Assembly (NCBI GenBank): GCA_028285445.1
Contig: JANQPQ010000040.1
Span: forward strand, 1-64,000
Direction: 5' to 3'
Source of the DNA: Cyclobacteriaceae bacterium
Lineage (GTDB): Bacteria > Bacteroidota > Bacteroidia > Cytophagales > Cyclobacteriaceae
DNA: 64,000 bases
The translations under genes were made by a program, and so were the position numbers. Positions within the stretch are counted from its first letter, which is position 1; every line of letters starts with the position of its first letter. Under the pieces are notes generated by a model that did not search any database, was not told the DNA's origin, and was given only the letters and a program-made list of their open reading frames with translations. Positions 42,028 to 51,407 of this stretch are shown here, piece after piece.

Positions 42028-43919
42028 GCGGCGACTTCCTATTTCAAGCTGTCATTTACCTGTTGGCGGCAGTGGTTTGTGTGCCAATTGCTAAGCGATT
42101 TGGGCTGAGCTCTGTTCTTGGTTATTTACTAGCCGGCATCATCATTGGCCCTTATTTGTTGGGCTTCATTGGCGAAGAAGGAGAAGACATCCTGCATTTC
42201 GCTGAGTTCGGCGTGGTTATGATGTTGTTCCTGATTGGACTGGAAATCGAACCCAAGGCCTTCTGGAAAATGCGTAAGACCATCGTGGGCATGGGAGGTT
42301 CGCAGGTTGCATTAACCGTGTTGTTATGTTTTGGCGTCTTAATACTGCTAGGCTACAATTGGCAATCGAGCGTTAGCATCGCCATGGCGCTGGCACTTTC
42401 TTCAACCGCCATCGTACTTCAGACCCTCAAGGAGAAAAACCTGATGGACACCGTTTATGGTGCATCATCCTTCTCCATTCTTCTTTTTCAAGATATCATT
42501 GTTATCCCCATGCTGGCCATTGTTCCGCTGCTTGGTACTGCCCAGGAGACGGCTGCAGGAGGCCATGACGCCGGACACGTTTCCTTGCTCGATAATCTTC
42601 CCATCGGATTGCAAACAGTTCTTGTGCTGCTTTCTGTGGTGTTTGTGGTATTGGCCGGTCGCTACCTGCCGGTGCTAAGGGTAGTAGCCCGTACCAGGTT
42701 GCGTGAGCTATTCTCTGCCTGTGCCTTATTGATTGTTATTGCCATTGCCTATTTAATGGAATTGGTGGGGTTGAGTCCGGCCTTAGGAGCTTTTCTGGGT
42801 GGTGTTGTATTGGCCACCAGCGAGTTTAAGCATGAATTGGAGAGCAACCTGGAACCGTTCAAGGGGCTGTTGCTGGGCTTGTTTTTCATTGCCGTAGGTG
42901 CATCCATCAACTTTGCCATGATTATCGATAGTCCGGTTAGAATAACCCTTTTGGTAATTGGGGTGATTGCGTTGAAAGCAGTGGTATTGTTTATCGTCGC
43001 CTCCATTTTCAAGATTAAGATAGATCAGAAGTTGCTGATAGCTGTGGGTCTGGCCCAGGTAGGAGAGTTTGCTTTCGTATTACTGTCTTTCACCAATCAG
43101 CTCGGTATCATATCCAGCGATCAGCTCGACCTGTTCTTAGTAATAACAGCCATCTCCATGACCTTGGCACCTTTGCTTTCTATCTTCAACGAGCGCCTCA
43201 TTCTGCCCAGGATAGGCACCAAAGAGTCCGAGGAAAAACCGATGGATACTATCGAGAAGAAACACAAAGTAATTCTGGTTGGCTTCGGGCATTTTGGTAG
43301 TACAACGGGGCGGTTTCTTCGCGCCAATGGGGTAGAACCAACCATTTTGGATCACGATTCTTCACGGGTAGACCTACTGAGAAAGTTGGGATTTGAAGTG
43401 TACTACGGAGATGCCACCCGCGAAGATCTCCTAGAATCTGCCGGTGCCAGTGAAGCCGATATCCTCATTTCCGCCATTGACGACCCCGATGCAGTATTAG
43501 AAATGGTTCAGGTGCTTCAACATAAATTTCCTAACCTTAAGCTGATGGTAAGGGCCAAAAGCAGGGTAGATGCCTACCAGTTACTCAATGCCGGCGTAAC
43601 CCATATCTATCGGGAGTCTCTTGATACTTCTGTGCGGGTAGCAGAAGAAGCCCTACATTTCCTGGGCCATCGCAAGTATACTATCCATCGGCAGGCCCAG
43701 AATTTCAAAAAATACGATGAGGAAAGTCTCCGCCGATTGGCAGATAAGGTGCTGAATAGTGAAGAATATATCTTCAAAGTGCGGGAAGAGATTGCCCAGC
43801 AGGAGGCCCTGCTAAAAGAAGATCTTAAACGTGGCAGTATTGAAGAAGAGGATACCTCGTGGGATAGCGCATCAATGCGGGCGAGGATTAGTGGCGATAG
43901 TGGGAAGGTTAAGGAATAG
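42024..43919 (+). CDS. KefB/KefC-type K+/H+ antiporter (CPA2) with RCK domain
   Basis: 631 residues. About 12 helices occupy residues ~1-385 (LFQAVIYLLAAVVCVPIAKR; GLIGLEIEPK-type LIGLEIEPKAFWKM; ALALSSTAIVLQTLKEKNLM, the Kef Q-loop-like region). A TrkA-N/RCK domain begins at ~410 (KVILVGFGHFGSTTGRFLRA, DATREDLLESAGASEADIL), with a charged C-terminal tail (~570-631). It is a glutathione-gated potassium efflux system by family. Coupled with the KefF-like gene upstream. Confidence 0.92.
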   Translation: MSGDFLFQAVIYLLAAVVCVPIAKRFGLSSVLGYLLAGIIIGPYLLGFIGEEGEDILHFAEFGVVMMLFLIGLEIEPKAFWKMRKTIVGMGGSQVALTVLLCFGVLILLGYNWQSSVSIAMALALSSTAIVLQTLKEKNLMDTVYGASSFSILLFQDIIVIPMLAIVPLLGTAQETAAGGHDAGHVSLLDNLPIGLQTVLVLLSVVFVVLAGRYLPVLRVVARTRLRELFSACALLIVIAIAYLMELVGLSPALGAFLGGVVLATSEFKHELESNLEPFKGLLLGLFFIAVGASINFAMIIDSPVRITLLVIGVIALKAVVLFIVASIFKIKIDQKLLIAVGLAQVGEFAFVLLSFTNQLGIISSDQLDLFLVITAISMTLAPLLSIFNERLILPRIGTKESEEKPMDTIEKKHKVILVGFGHFGSTTGRFLRANGVEPTILDHDSSRVDLLRKLGFEVYYGDATREDLLESAGASEADILISAIDDPDAVLEMVQVLQHKFPNLKLMVRAKSRVDAYQLLNAGVTHIYRESLDTSVRVAEEALHFLGHRKYTIHRQAQNFKKYDEESLRRLADKVLNSEEYIFKVREEIAQQEALLKEDLKRGSIEEEDTSWDSASMRARISGDSGKVKE

Positions 43920-43983
43920 GTCTGCCAATGACCAAAAACCAATCACCAGAGAGCAAACGAACTCCAATGATGAAAATATGTCG

Positions 43984-44049
43984 CAGTCGCTCGCGCCTGC
44001 CTGTTCCGAGGGAATCCCTTCGGGGTCGGCACACAGGCGCGAGTGACTG
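43984..44049. repeat. Long palindromic (REP-like) element
   Basis: CAGTCGCTCGCGCCTG (43984-43999) pairs with CAGGCGCGAGTGACTG (44034-44049) at 15 of 16 positions, with further partial pairing in the 34-nt interior (TCCGA/TCGG). A shorter relative of the same core lies at 44798-44821. It is placed after the antiporter stop, so it may also act as a transcript-end stem. Confidence 0.65.
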
Positions 44050-44097
44050 CTCAGAGACCGTAGTCCAAATCTCAATTACTATTAGCAATTTGCATCA

Positions 44098-44778
44098 ATG
44101 AAAGCACTCCCTTTGTTCTTCATACTTTCTCTCACCATCAGCTTTGCTAATAATTACTCTGCTTCGCACCATATTCTTGAGTGCGACGGTTGCCCACCAG
44201 TGGGTATTAAGGTCAAAATTCATTTAAGTAACGAAAGTATGCTAGAGGGATATATCTCATTGCAAGCACCGGCCATGGCGCCTTTCCTTGATAAGCATAA
44301 CTTCCAAGAGATTGCCAAACATCCTGCCCACAAAAATGACATACCCGATAGCCTCAACTTATGGACCAGAGCCACATTTGACGATACAGAGTATTATGGA
44401 TATCAATTCATTCAAAGAAGGTTTGACCAACCACCAGATAGCGTAAAGGAGTTAACTTTCTCCCTTCCTGAAAAGTCAATCATATTACTGGGCCAACCCA
44501 AAAAAGTGCCCAAAAACGAAATTGTCCGTATTGAGCGTCTTTCGGAAAATTATTTCCCGGTCTTTTTCATTTCGGAGGTGGAAGAAGAATATTGGGGACA
44601 AAGCCCAAAAACAGCTGTTGTTATTAAAGACAATTTGGAGGTAGATGCAACTATCTATTGCTTTTCCTATGAAGAAATTGCTCCCAGCGAGCTTGCCAAA
44701 ATATGCTACACCTATTCAAAGGCCAGAAAGACAAAGCCAAGCAATATAATCCGCCTGTATTACCATTTTGGAACCTAG
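44098..44778 (+). CDS. Secreted hypothetical protein
   Basis: 226 residues with a signal peptide (MKALPLFFILSLTISFANNY). The mature part opens ILECDGCPPVGIKVKIHLSN, which has a Cys pair, and is otherwise strand-rich with no motif I recognise. It stands alone and is flanked on both sides by copies of the palindromic CGCTCGCG element, so it could be an inserted or mobile cargo gene, but no transposase is visible. Confidence 0.6.
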   Translation: MKALPLFFILSLTISFANNYSASHHILECDGCPPVGIKVKIHLSNESMLEGYISLQAPAMAPFLDKHNFQEIAKHPAHKNDIPDSLNLWTRATFDDTEYYGYQFIQRRFDQPPDSVKELTFSLPEKSIILLGQPKKVPKNEIVRIERLSENYFPVFFISEVEEEYWGQSPKTAVVIKDNLEVDATIYCFSYEEIAPSELAKICYTYSKARKTKPSNIIRLYYHFGT

Positions 44779-44797
44779 CACTACATCCTCCAGCACA

Positions 44798-44821
44798 GTC
44801 GCTCGCGTCCACGCGAGTGAC
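44798..44821. repeat. Short palindromic element related to the one at 43984
   Basis: GTCGCTCGCGT (44798-44808), CC, ACGCGAGTGAC (44811-44821), matching at 10 of 11 positions. It shares the CGCTCGCG...CGCGAGTGAC core with the longer element before the preceding gene. Confidence 0.6.
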
Positions 44822-44970
44822 GACTATTCTCAAAGTAGCAAATAACAAAAAATCAACCGTTTACCTAAGTCTTCGGCAGCCGGACTATCAGGCTCAGCAT
44901 AAAAAAGAAGTCTTAGACTTCACACGCTTATCTTTGCATCTTGGCCCTATTCCAAACTCCGGTAATACCA

Positions 44971-45008
44971 TGTTTCGATCTGAAACAGCTATGTTCCAGA
45001 TCGAAACA
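44971..45008. promoter_or_regulatory. Paired palindromic operators, 21-bp period, upstream of MacB-type permease
   Basis: GTTTC-GATCT-GAAAC (44972-44986) and GTTCC-AGATC-GAAAC (44993-45007) are each near-perfect dyads with centres 21 bp apart (two helical turns). The pair also forms a perfect 12-bp inverted repeat, TGTTTCGATCTG (44971-44982) with CAGATCGAAACA (44997-45008). This geometry indicates two regulator dimers on one DNA face. It lies about 95 bp before the permease start. Confidence 0.7.
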
Positions 45009-45099
45009 ACTGGGATATAGGGAGCTCTTCAAAATCTTAATTATCATCTCATTATCAGCTATTTATGGTAACTGGCATAGACTTGGATAAAGCTGTACC

Positions 45100-47520
45100 A
45101 TGGTTAGAAACTACTTCAAAATTGCCTTAAGAACCCTATGGAAAGACAAGTTCTACTCCGCCGTAAATGTGATAGGGTTAGCTATTGGTCTGGCATGTAG
45201 CCTCATCATTTTAGTTTTCTTACAACATGAATTAAGTTATGATAACTTCCATCCTAATGCTGATCGCATTTACAGGGTAGGGTTTGATGTCAGCCTAGGA
45301 GTCGGATCCAAAAGTATTGCTAGTACTTCTCATAGGCTGGGGCCAACTTTAGAAACTGATTTTCCAGAATTGGAAGAGGTGATCCACTTCAGCAGAGTTT
45401 TCCAGGGTGAAGTGCAGCATGATAATATCAAATTTCGAGAGACGAGGATGTCTTTCGTGGATTCTGCGTTTTTCGATTTCTTTAGTTACGAGTTCATCAA
45501 GGGTAATCCTGAAAGCGTTGCAGTTGGGCCTAACCAGGTGGTGATTACGGAAAAGGTAGCATCCCGCTATTTTGGAGAAGAGGAAGCCATCGGCAAGCTT
45601 TTGACAATTCAACATCCCTATGGCTCCGAAGATATCGAGGCTGTTGTTGCAGGAGTCATTAGGGAGATGCCTGCAAATTCCCATTTCCATATGGACGTAA
45701 TGATATCGATGGCCACTGGTGAATCCGTATTCCCACGCTCACTCTATAGTAGCTGGGGATGGGACTCACATTACACCTATGTAAGGCTCCCGGAGAATCT
45801 TGATCCAACTGAATTTCAGTCTCGCTTGCTTGACTTTGGTAGCAGCCATATTGAGGGTGATTGGTTTATTAAGTTCTTCGCTCAGCCGGTGGCAGACATT
45901 CATCTGCGATCAAATAAAAACAGCGAGATAGAGACGAACAGCGATTTCCGTTATATCTATATTTTTTCGGCAGTTGCCATCATTATTCTTACCCTGGCTG
46001 CGGTTAATTATATGAATCTGGCTACCGCCCGCAGTATCAAAAGGATGCAAGAGGTGGGTATTCGCAAAGCGCTTGGAGCCTTTCGCCAACAGCTAGTTGC
46101 TCAATTCCTGGGGGAGTCGCTTATGCTAGTCTTACTGGCAATGATCATAAGTGGGTTTATCGCTGAATTGTCCATGGAATTCTTCAGTGGCCTGGCCGGC
46201 AGAACAATAGAGCTAGATCTACTCACTGACTTAAACCTATTTCTAACATTTTCAATTACTGCACTGGCACTAGGGCTTATTTCTGGCTCATATCCAGCAT
46301 TTTTTGTTTCATCATACAAACCAGCAATTGTACTGAAAGGGGGTAAGCAAGGAAATTCAGGCCGGGCAGCCTTGTTAAGGAAAATCCTCGTTACCACTCA
46401 GTTTGCTCTTTCTATAGGCTTGATCATTGGGACAGCACTTGTCTATAATCAATGGACCTATCTGCGAGATAAGGACTTAGGTGTCCAGGTAGACCAGGTA
46501 TTGCTGGTACCCGCCACGAGGGATGTTAGACGAGAATACGCCTCTGTAAAGCAAGAGTTAAGTGTACTCTCGAGCATCAAGGGAGTTACAACCACGAATA
46601 AGCAATTGGGAAGAGATATTAATAACGCTGGCAACATTAAAACAGAGAATGACACCGGGGAAATTGGCGATGCCCGTATTAGTGCGGTTTATGGTGACTA
46701 CGATTTCTTGTCTTTCCACAACGCTACGTTGGTAGCAGGCAGGTTTTTCTCGCAGGAATACGCAAGTGATACGCTGCGTACCATTATTATGAATGTCAAA
46801 GCAACAGAGGCACTTGGTTTTAAAGATCCGGCCAATGCCGTAGGGCGCGTAATAAGACAGGGCGGTAGCAACTCCAGCAATAGGGTTATCGGGCACGTGG
46901 TTGGCGTGGTAGAAGATTTTCATTTTGAGCAACTCTATAATGAAATCAAGCCCATTACCTTCTTTTTGTGGCCTGAGAGGGGCCTCGGTTATCTTTCTAT
47001 AAAGATTGAAGAAGGTAAAACACAACAGGCATTATCTGAAATCGAAGCTATTTGGGCAAAGTATGAAACGCAAAGGGGGTTTAGGTATTTCTTTCTTAAT
47101 GAAGAATTGCAATCTACTTACGTTACCGAGGCGCAATTCTTTACCATGTTCAGCATATTCTCTGGCTTGGCCATTTTTACAGCCTGTCTTGGAATATTGG
47201 GCTTGGCTTCGTTTTCGGCCACACAAAGGATGAAGGAAATTGGCATTAGAAAAGTTTTGGGAGCATCTTCGGCCAATATTTCCTTGCTCCTGACGAAAGA
47301 TACTCTGAAGCTTGTGGTCATTTCAAATATTGTCGCCTGGCCTATCGCTTACTTTGGCATTAGCAACTGGCTCAGCAGTTTCGCTTATAGAACTGATATT
47401 CAGATCACTCCTTTTCTCGTGGCCTCAGTACTAGCAGTGATTGTAGCCTTCCTGACGGTGATTTCGCAATCGCTAAGGGCTGCCAGTAGAAATCCGGCGA
47501 AATCTATTGGTTCTGAATAA
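45100..47520 (+). CDS. MacB/FtsX-type ABC transporter permease
   Basis: 806 residues with the two-fold MacB_PCD-FtsX arrangement. The first helix is FYSAVNVIGLAIGLACSLII, followed by a periplasmic core domain, then FtsX helices with VGIRKALGAFRQQLVAQFLG. A second half has ILRKILVTTQFALSIGLIIG, a second periplasmic core, and final FtsX helices with IGIRKVLGASSANISLLLTK. Such permeases are abundant in Cytophagales, usually without an adjacent ATPase, and may couple to a shared ATPase for mechanotransmission or export. It follows the paired palindromes, and the LytTR/LytS genes converge on it. Confidence 0.9.
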   Translation: MVRNYFKIALRTLWKDKFYSAVNVIGLAIGLACSLIILVFLQHELSYDNFHPNADRIYRVGFDVSLGVGSKSIASTSHRLGPTLETDFPELEEVIHFSRVFQGEVQHDNIKFRETRMSFVDSAFFDFFSYEFIKGNPESVAVGPNQVVITEKVASRYFGEEEAIGKLLTIQHPYGSEDIEAVVAGVIREMPANSHFHMDVMISMATGESVFPRSLYSSWGWDSHYTYVRLPENLDPTEFQSRLLDFGSSHIEGDWFIKFFAQPVADIHLRSNKNSEIETNSDFRYIYIFSAVAIIILTLAAVNYMNLATARSIKRMQEVGIRKALGAFRQQLVAQFLGESLMLVLLAMIISGFIAELSMEFFSGLAGRTIELDLLTDLNLFLTFSITALALGLISGSYPAFFVSSYKPAIVLKGGKQGNSGRAALLRKILVTTQFALSIGLIIGTALVYNQWTYLRDKDLGVQVDQVLLVPATRDVRREYASVKQELSVLSSIKGVTTTNKQLGRDINNAGNIKTENDTGEIGDARISAVYGDYDFLSFHNATLVAGRFFSQEYASDTLRTIIMNVKATEALGFKDPANAVGRVIRQGGSNSSNRVIGHVVGVVEDFHFEQLYNEIKPITFFLWPERGLGYLSIKIEEGKTQQALSEIEAIWAKYETQRGFRYFFLNEELQSTYVTEAQFFTMFSIFSGLAIFTACLGILGLASFSATQRMKEIGIRKVLGASSANISLLLTKDTLKLVVISNIVAWPIAYFGISNWLSSFAYRTDIQITPFLVASVLAVIVAFLTVISQSLRAASRNPAKSIGSE

Positions 47521-47603
47521 ATAGTGACTAGGAATTTCCTCAGCTGTTGCCTAGCTTCAAGCCAGACACAGCAGAAGTTAGATCTTCGTCTCTTAGACAT
47601 TTA

Positions 47604-48302
47604 CTATAGCCACCGCTCCTTCACCTCCTTATACTTAGTGCGGCCAATGGGTAGAGTCACTCCATTTTTCAGCTCCATCTGATACTTACTACCGGAGGCT
47701 ACTAGTATCTCTTTTACCTCAGTCATCTTTACTAAGTAAGACTTGTGAATACGCTCAAAGGAAGGGGAGAGTAGTTGTTCCAACTTTTCCAGAGACTTGT
47801 CGTGCAGGGCTTTGCTACCGTCAGTAAGAAAGAGTTCGCTATAAGGACCGGCTCCTTTGATGTAGATAACCTCTTCAATTGGTATGAGCTGAATACGGCT
47901 TCTTTGCTTTACCGCCAAAAACTTGACCTTCGGTGTTTCCAGCTTCTCTTTGGCCTGGGCCCGTTTCAGCGCTTGGGCTAGTCGCTCTTGGTTGAAAGGT
48001 TTGGGCACGAAGTCTAGCACACCATGTTCAAAGGCTGCCAAAGCTTGGTCTTTATAGGCAGAGATCACTATGGTATGGAAGCTTTGTGAGACGGCAGTAG
48101 TGAGCAAGTTGAACCCATCCTCGCCATTGAGGTTTAAATCCAACAACACCAGGTCCAGGGTATTGTTCTCGGTAAACTCCATGGCCTCGGGTAGGGTAGA
48201 GATATGGGTCAGCAATTGGATACTGTTGCCTAGTATGTCACCAGTCATCCTTTCAATTCTTTTGGCTATGCGGGCTTCGTCCTCAACTATTAATATCCTC
48301 AT
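47604..48302 (-). CDS. LytTR-family response regulator
   Basis: About 232 residues. The receiver domain starts MRILIVEDEARIAKRIERMT with phospho-acceptor Asp55 in LVLLDLNLNGEDG and Lys in VPKPFNQ. The C-terminal LytTR DNA-binding domain runs from ~125 (KFLAVKQRSRIQLIPIEEVI, FERIHKSYLVKMTEVKEILV, LPIGRTKYKEVKERWL). The ATG at 48302 is preferred because it gives an exact receiver N-terminus and a 4-bp overlap with the kinase stop; the longer frame back to 48371 is read-through. It is partner of the upstream LytS-like kinase. Confidence 0.92.
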   Translation of the reverse strand: MRILIVEDEARIAKRIERMTGDILGNSIQLLTHISTLPEAMEFTENNTLDLVLLDLNLNGEDGFNLLTTAVSQSFHTIVISAYKDQALAAFEHGVLDFVPKPFNQERLAQALKRAQAKEKLETPKVKFLAVKQRSRIQLIPIEEVIYIKGAGPYSELFLTDGSKALHDKSLEKLEQLLSPSFERIHKSYLVKMTEVKEILVASGSKYQMELKNGVTLPIGRTKYKEVKERWL

Positions 48303-49990
48303 GCCTGTTTGTGGTATATCTTGATTACACTCTTCCAACCATGCTCCGCCGGTTCGGAAGTTAGTTCCCAATTGGTATCATAGCTTTCAGTCAGTCGGGC
48401 CTTGATGTACTTTAGTCCAGTGCCTTCCTTCTTGGTATTTGCTTCACTCACTACAGCCCCAAGGGTGAGGAAAGTGTAGGTCTTGTACTGCTCTGTCGTC
48501 TTATAAATCAGCTTGAACTTCACACTATTATTTGTCCCAGGTTGACTGTGGGTGATGCCGTTTTCCAATAGGGTGTGTAACACAGCAGGTGGCACTTTTT
48601 GATTAGCGTCTATGCCTTCTTCTTCCCAGCGGTAATTAATCTCTTTGCGGTAGCCCATAATCTCTAAGTGCGTGCGACAGAGCGCAATCTCCTGGCTAAT
48701 CGGTATCAAGGTCTGGTCTTCTATTTGGTTTAGCAGGTCGAATTCCTTAGCCAGGGCTTCAATGAATTTTACTCCCATCTTGGGTGCTTCTTCAACCCAA
48801 TCTATCAATGAGGTGAGGGTATTCATCAGGAAGTGGGGCTGTATGTTCTTCTTTAACAATTCCAGTCGCAGCCGGGTAGACTGTACCAGAGAAGTTTCAT
48901 AAGCCACCCGTTGCTGCTTCAGCCTTAGTGAAAGCAAATAAAACATGCTCAACAGTGTGAGGCTAAACCCTGCAAAGAGGCCGAAACCTACTGATCGTAT
49001 CAGGCTAATGATCACGGCTAGCAGTAACACCAGCAATACCAGTTGCGCACCTTTCTCTTTTCTATAGACTCCCATAATTACGATAACCACAGAAAAAACC
49101 CACATGCCCAGTGTTGTACTCAATGCTGTGAAATCGAAAAAGTCGTGGCTAAAAAAGTAAAAGACCGCCAGCAAGCCTGCATAAATACTCAAGACCAGTT
49201 TTCTCTTTGGGAAAGGAAAGTGCATGGAAAAGTAAAGGGGGATGGTAAAAGAGATGCATAGCATGAGGGAAACGATAGTCTGTAATCGTACAACATGCAG
49301 ACTATAATGGATGGGCAAGGCCGTCCCGACGAAATGGGTCATTGTGAGGGCTAAAAAGAGGAAGCAGCTGATACTGAAAATCAGCATAGGCAACTGTTTT
49401 CTGTCGCTCAGAAATAGAAAAAGAAAATAGAACGCGGCCATCAGAAAGGCGCCGGCAAAGCTGTGCATGTAAGAGGTCTCGATAAGCTGGTCTGTTAATA
49501 GATCATCGTAGTAGTCTATTTTAAATGCATAGATGGCCGTATGGTCGGGGAAGTGATAGATGCTGGCGCGAATGGCCACCACGTGTTCTCCGCCATCGGT
49601 TAGCTCAGTAGGAATGCTGTAGGTAGTCCATAGTTTACCTTCCGGACCGAGTGCTTCTTCTTGTCCGGGGTTACCATTCTTACCAATTAAAACGCCGTCC
49701 CAAAAAACCTCATACTCTCCATATACTTCTAACTGTATGCCATAAGGTTGAAAGGCTTCCGGAGCCTGTTTTAAGTCCACCCCAATCCTGAACCAGAAAA
49801 TCTGACCGTCGGGTACCAGTGCGGGCCTTCCTTGCCACCTCGAGTCGTTCCAGTCTTTGTTAGCCCATGCCGGATCATCCCCAATCTTATAAACAGCTCG
49901 CTCTCTTTCAAAAACCGGCTCCTGGCTGCAGGAGCTAACCAGAAGCAAAGAGCATAGTATTATAAAACCGAGTAATGAGTTCAGCTTCAT
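48299..49990 (-). CDS. LytS-like sensor histidine kinase with 7TM and jelly-roll sensor, lipobox N-terminus
   Basis: 563 residues. MKLNSLLGFIILCSLLLVSS-CSQ is a lipoprotein-type signal. A periplasmic beta-sandwich follows (~25-165; WFRIGVDLKQAP, VFWDGVLIGKNG), similar to the 7TMR-DISM sensor, and then seven helices (~170-355). The kinase core has His386 in NIQPHFLMNTLTSL, an N-box LLENGITHS and a G-box GTGLKYIKAR. A lipid anchor plus seven helices in one kinase is unusual. It is coupled to the LytTR regulator by a 4-bp overlap and diverges from the serine hydrolase gene. Confidence 0.88.
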   Translation of the reverse strand: MKLNSLLGFIILCSLLLVSSCSQEPVFERERAVYKIGDDPAWANKDWNDSRWQGRPALVPDGQIFWFRIGVDLKQAPEAFQPYGIQLEVYGEYEVFWDGVLIGKNGNPGQEEALGPEGKLWTTYSIPTELTDGGEHVVAIRASIYHFPDHTAIYAFKIDYYDDLLTDQLIETSYMHSFAGAFLMAAFYFLFLFLSDRKQLPMLIFSISCFLFLALTMTHFVGTALPIHYSLHVVRLQTIVSLMLCISFTIPLYFSMHFPFPKRKLVLSIYAGLLAVFYFFSHDFFDFTALSTTLGMWVFSVVIVIMGVYRKEKGAQLVLLVLLLAVIISLIRSVGFGLFAGFSLTLLSMFYLLSLRLKQQRVAYETSLVQSTRLRLELLKKNIQPHFLMNTLTSLIDWVEEAPKMGVKFIEALAKEFDLLNQIEDQTLIPISQEIALCRTHLEIMGYRKEINYRWEEEGIDANQKVPPAVLHTLLENGITHSQPGTNNSVKFKLIYKTTEQYKTYTFLTLGAVVSEANTKKEGTGLKYIKARLTESYDTNWELTSEPAEHGWKSVIKIYHKQA

Positions 49991-50207
49991 TCCATGGGAT
50001 TACTGACGCAAGCTAAGCAGGCCCTACCATAATAATGGCCTGTTTGGAGCAGTTCATTCATAAATAGAGCGGTTGGTAAGTTAATGGGACGCCATCAACA
50101 ACTCCTCTTGGCATATTCAGGTATATCATCAGAAATTCAATAACAATCTACTTATGACCATAATAAAGTATTTCAAGCAGTTGAACGTAAAGGAGGGCAT
50201 TGGGATT

Positions 50208-51407
50208 ATGAAATTGGTGCTACTGGCGCAATTTGTATTCCTCGGTACGGCCTGCGCGCAGAATATTGCCGGCAACGCGCCACCGGAGGTCACTGCTACG
50301 GAGGATACCATCTCCAGGTTCTGGAACATTCCTCTGCTAGAGCCCGCCTATCTTTCCACCGCACCTACAGATAGGAGAGATGGCATTCCCGTGGGCCAAC
50401 TAGACAAGGGTGGTATCGATAAAGCCACCATTCTCAACTTTGCCCAAGAAATTGCTGACTCTTTACACGGGGGTTGGGACAGCTTTCTCGTCGCCCACCA
50501 GGGTGTGCTGCTCTTCGAATCCTATTTTAAGCGCGGTCGGGTTGACCTGCCACATCCACAGGCGTCAGCCACTAAAGCCTATACGGGTTTGGCTTTAGGC
50601 CGTGCTATTCAGCTGGGCTACCTCACCATGGAAGATCTGGACAAACCCGTTGTCAGCTTCCTCAAAGACCTGGACCACACAAAGTTTGTTGAGGGCGTAG
50701 AACTGATCACCCTTAACCATGCCCTAACCATGCAAACGGGCATACGCATCAGCGATGAGGACAAAGAGAAATATAGGAATGATACGCTTAGAATGCGGGG
50801 TCAGAGAGAAATCCAGACTTACTTCGAGTATACAGAGCCGATTACCCCTGAGTCGCAGACATTCGAATATGGTTGGGGGCCAAAGTTGGTAATGCAGGTG
50901 GTTGCAGCAGTGGTACCGGGTTCGGCAAAGGATTTTATTAAAGCTGAAGTGCTAGACAAATTGGGTATTACTAACTATAAATGGCCAACAAATATTAGTG
51001 GTTTACCCCAATCGGGATCGGGCTCAAGCCTAACAGCGCGGGATATGCTTAAGTTCGGCATTTTGACTTATAACAAAGGAAAATGGAATGGGGAGCAACT
51101 TATTCCGGAAGCCTTTATTGACAAAGCAACGAGCAGGATCATCGGTACCGGTGATCTGGAAATTCACTACGGTGGCAAGGATGTCGCCAATCAGGGTTAT
51201 GGTTATTTCTGGTGGAATGCAGATTTGCAAGTGGGCAACAAAAGCTACTACACGACATCAGCTCAGGGAGGTTATGGCCAATTCATTACCTTCATCGAAG
51301 AGCTGGAGCTGTTGATTGTGCATACGGCCCATGATAACGATACCAATTATCTGCAACTAACTGCAGAGAGGGTCCTGCCGGCTTTTGTCAATCATGGTGA
51401 GAATTAG
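50208..51407 (+). CDS. Serine hydrolase lipoprotein, beta-lactamase family
   Basis: About 399 residues. The ATG at 50208 gives lipoprotein signal MKLVLLAQFVFLGTAC and is preceded by AGGAGG (Shine-Dalgarno-like, ~11 nt upstream), which is rare in this window and supports this start over 50154. Catalytic S-A-T-K lies in QASATKAYTGLALG. The second motif region is FEYGWGPKLV, and a glycine-rich third motif is SAQGGYGQFI. It is likely a periplasmic hydrolase of unknown substrate. Two further serine-hydrolase-fold proteins lie at 672 and 51690. Confidence 0.82.
   Translation: MKLVLLAQFVFLGTACAQNIAGNAPPEVTATEDTISRFWNIPLLEPAYLSTAPTDRRDGIPVGQLDKGGIDKATILNFAQEIADSLHGGWDSFLVAHQGVLLFESYFKRGRVDLPHPQASATKAYTGLALGRAIQLGYLTMEDLDKPVVSFLKDLDHTKFVEGVELITLNHALTMQTGIRISDEDKEKYRNDTLRMRGQREIQTYFEYTEPITPESQTFEYGWGPKLVMQVVAAVVPGSAKDFIKAEVLDKLGITNYKWPTNISGLPQSGSGSSLTARDMLKFGILTYNKGKWNGEQLIPEAFIDKATSRIIGTGDLEIHYGGKDVANQGYGYFWWNADLQVGNKSYYTTSAQGGYGQFITFIEELELLIVHTAHDNDTNYLQLTAERVLPAFVNHGEN

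Larger units (their letters stand above)
44779..45099. other. Intergenic region upstream of the ABC permease
   Basis: About 320 bp without a gene. It holds the short REP-like palindrome (44798-44821) and the paired 15-bp palindromes at 44972-45007. No convincing ORF is present. Confidence 0.6.

Noticed and set aside
45073-45088. Sigma-54-like promoter (TGGCAT ... TTGG) before the permease at 45100
   Set aside because: The -24 half is good, but the -12 half lacks the GC in the right register (TGGA instead of TTGC).
48303-48371. N-terminal extension of the LytTR response regulator
   Set aside because: The receiver domain begins at the ATG at 48302, which overlaps the kinase stop by 4 bp.
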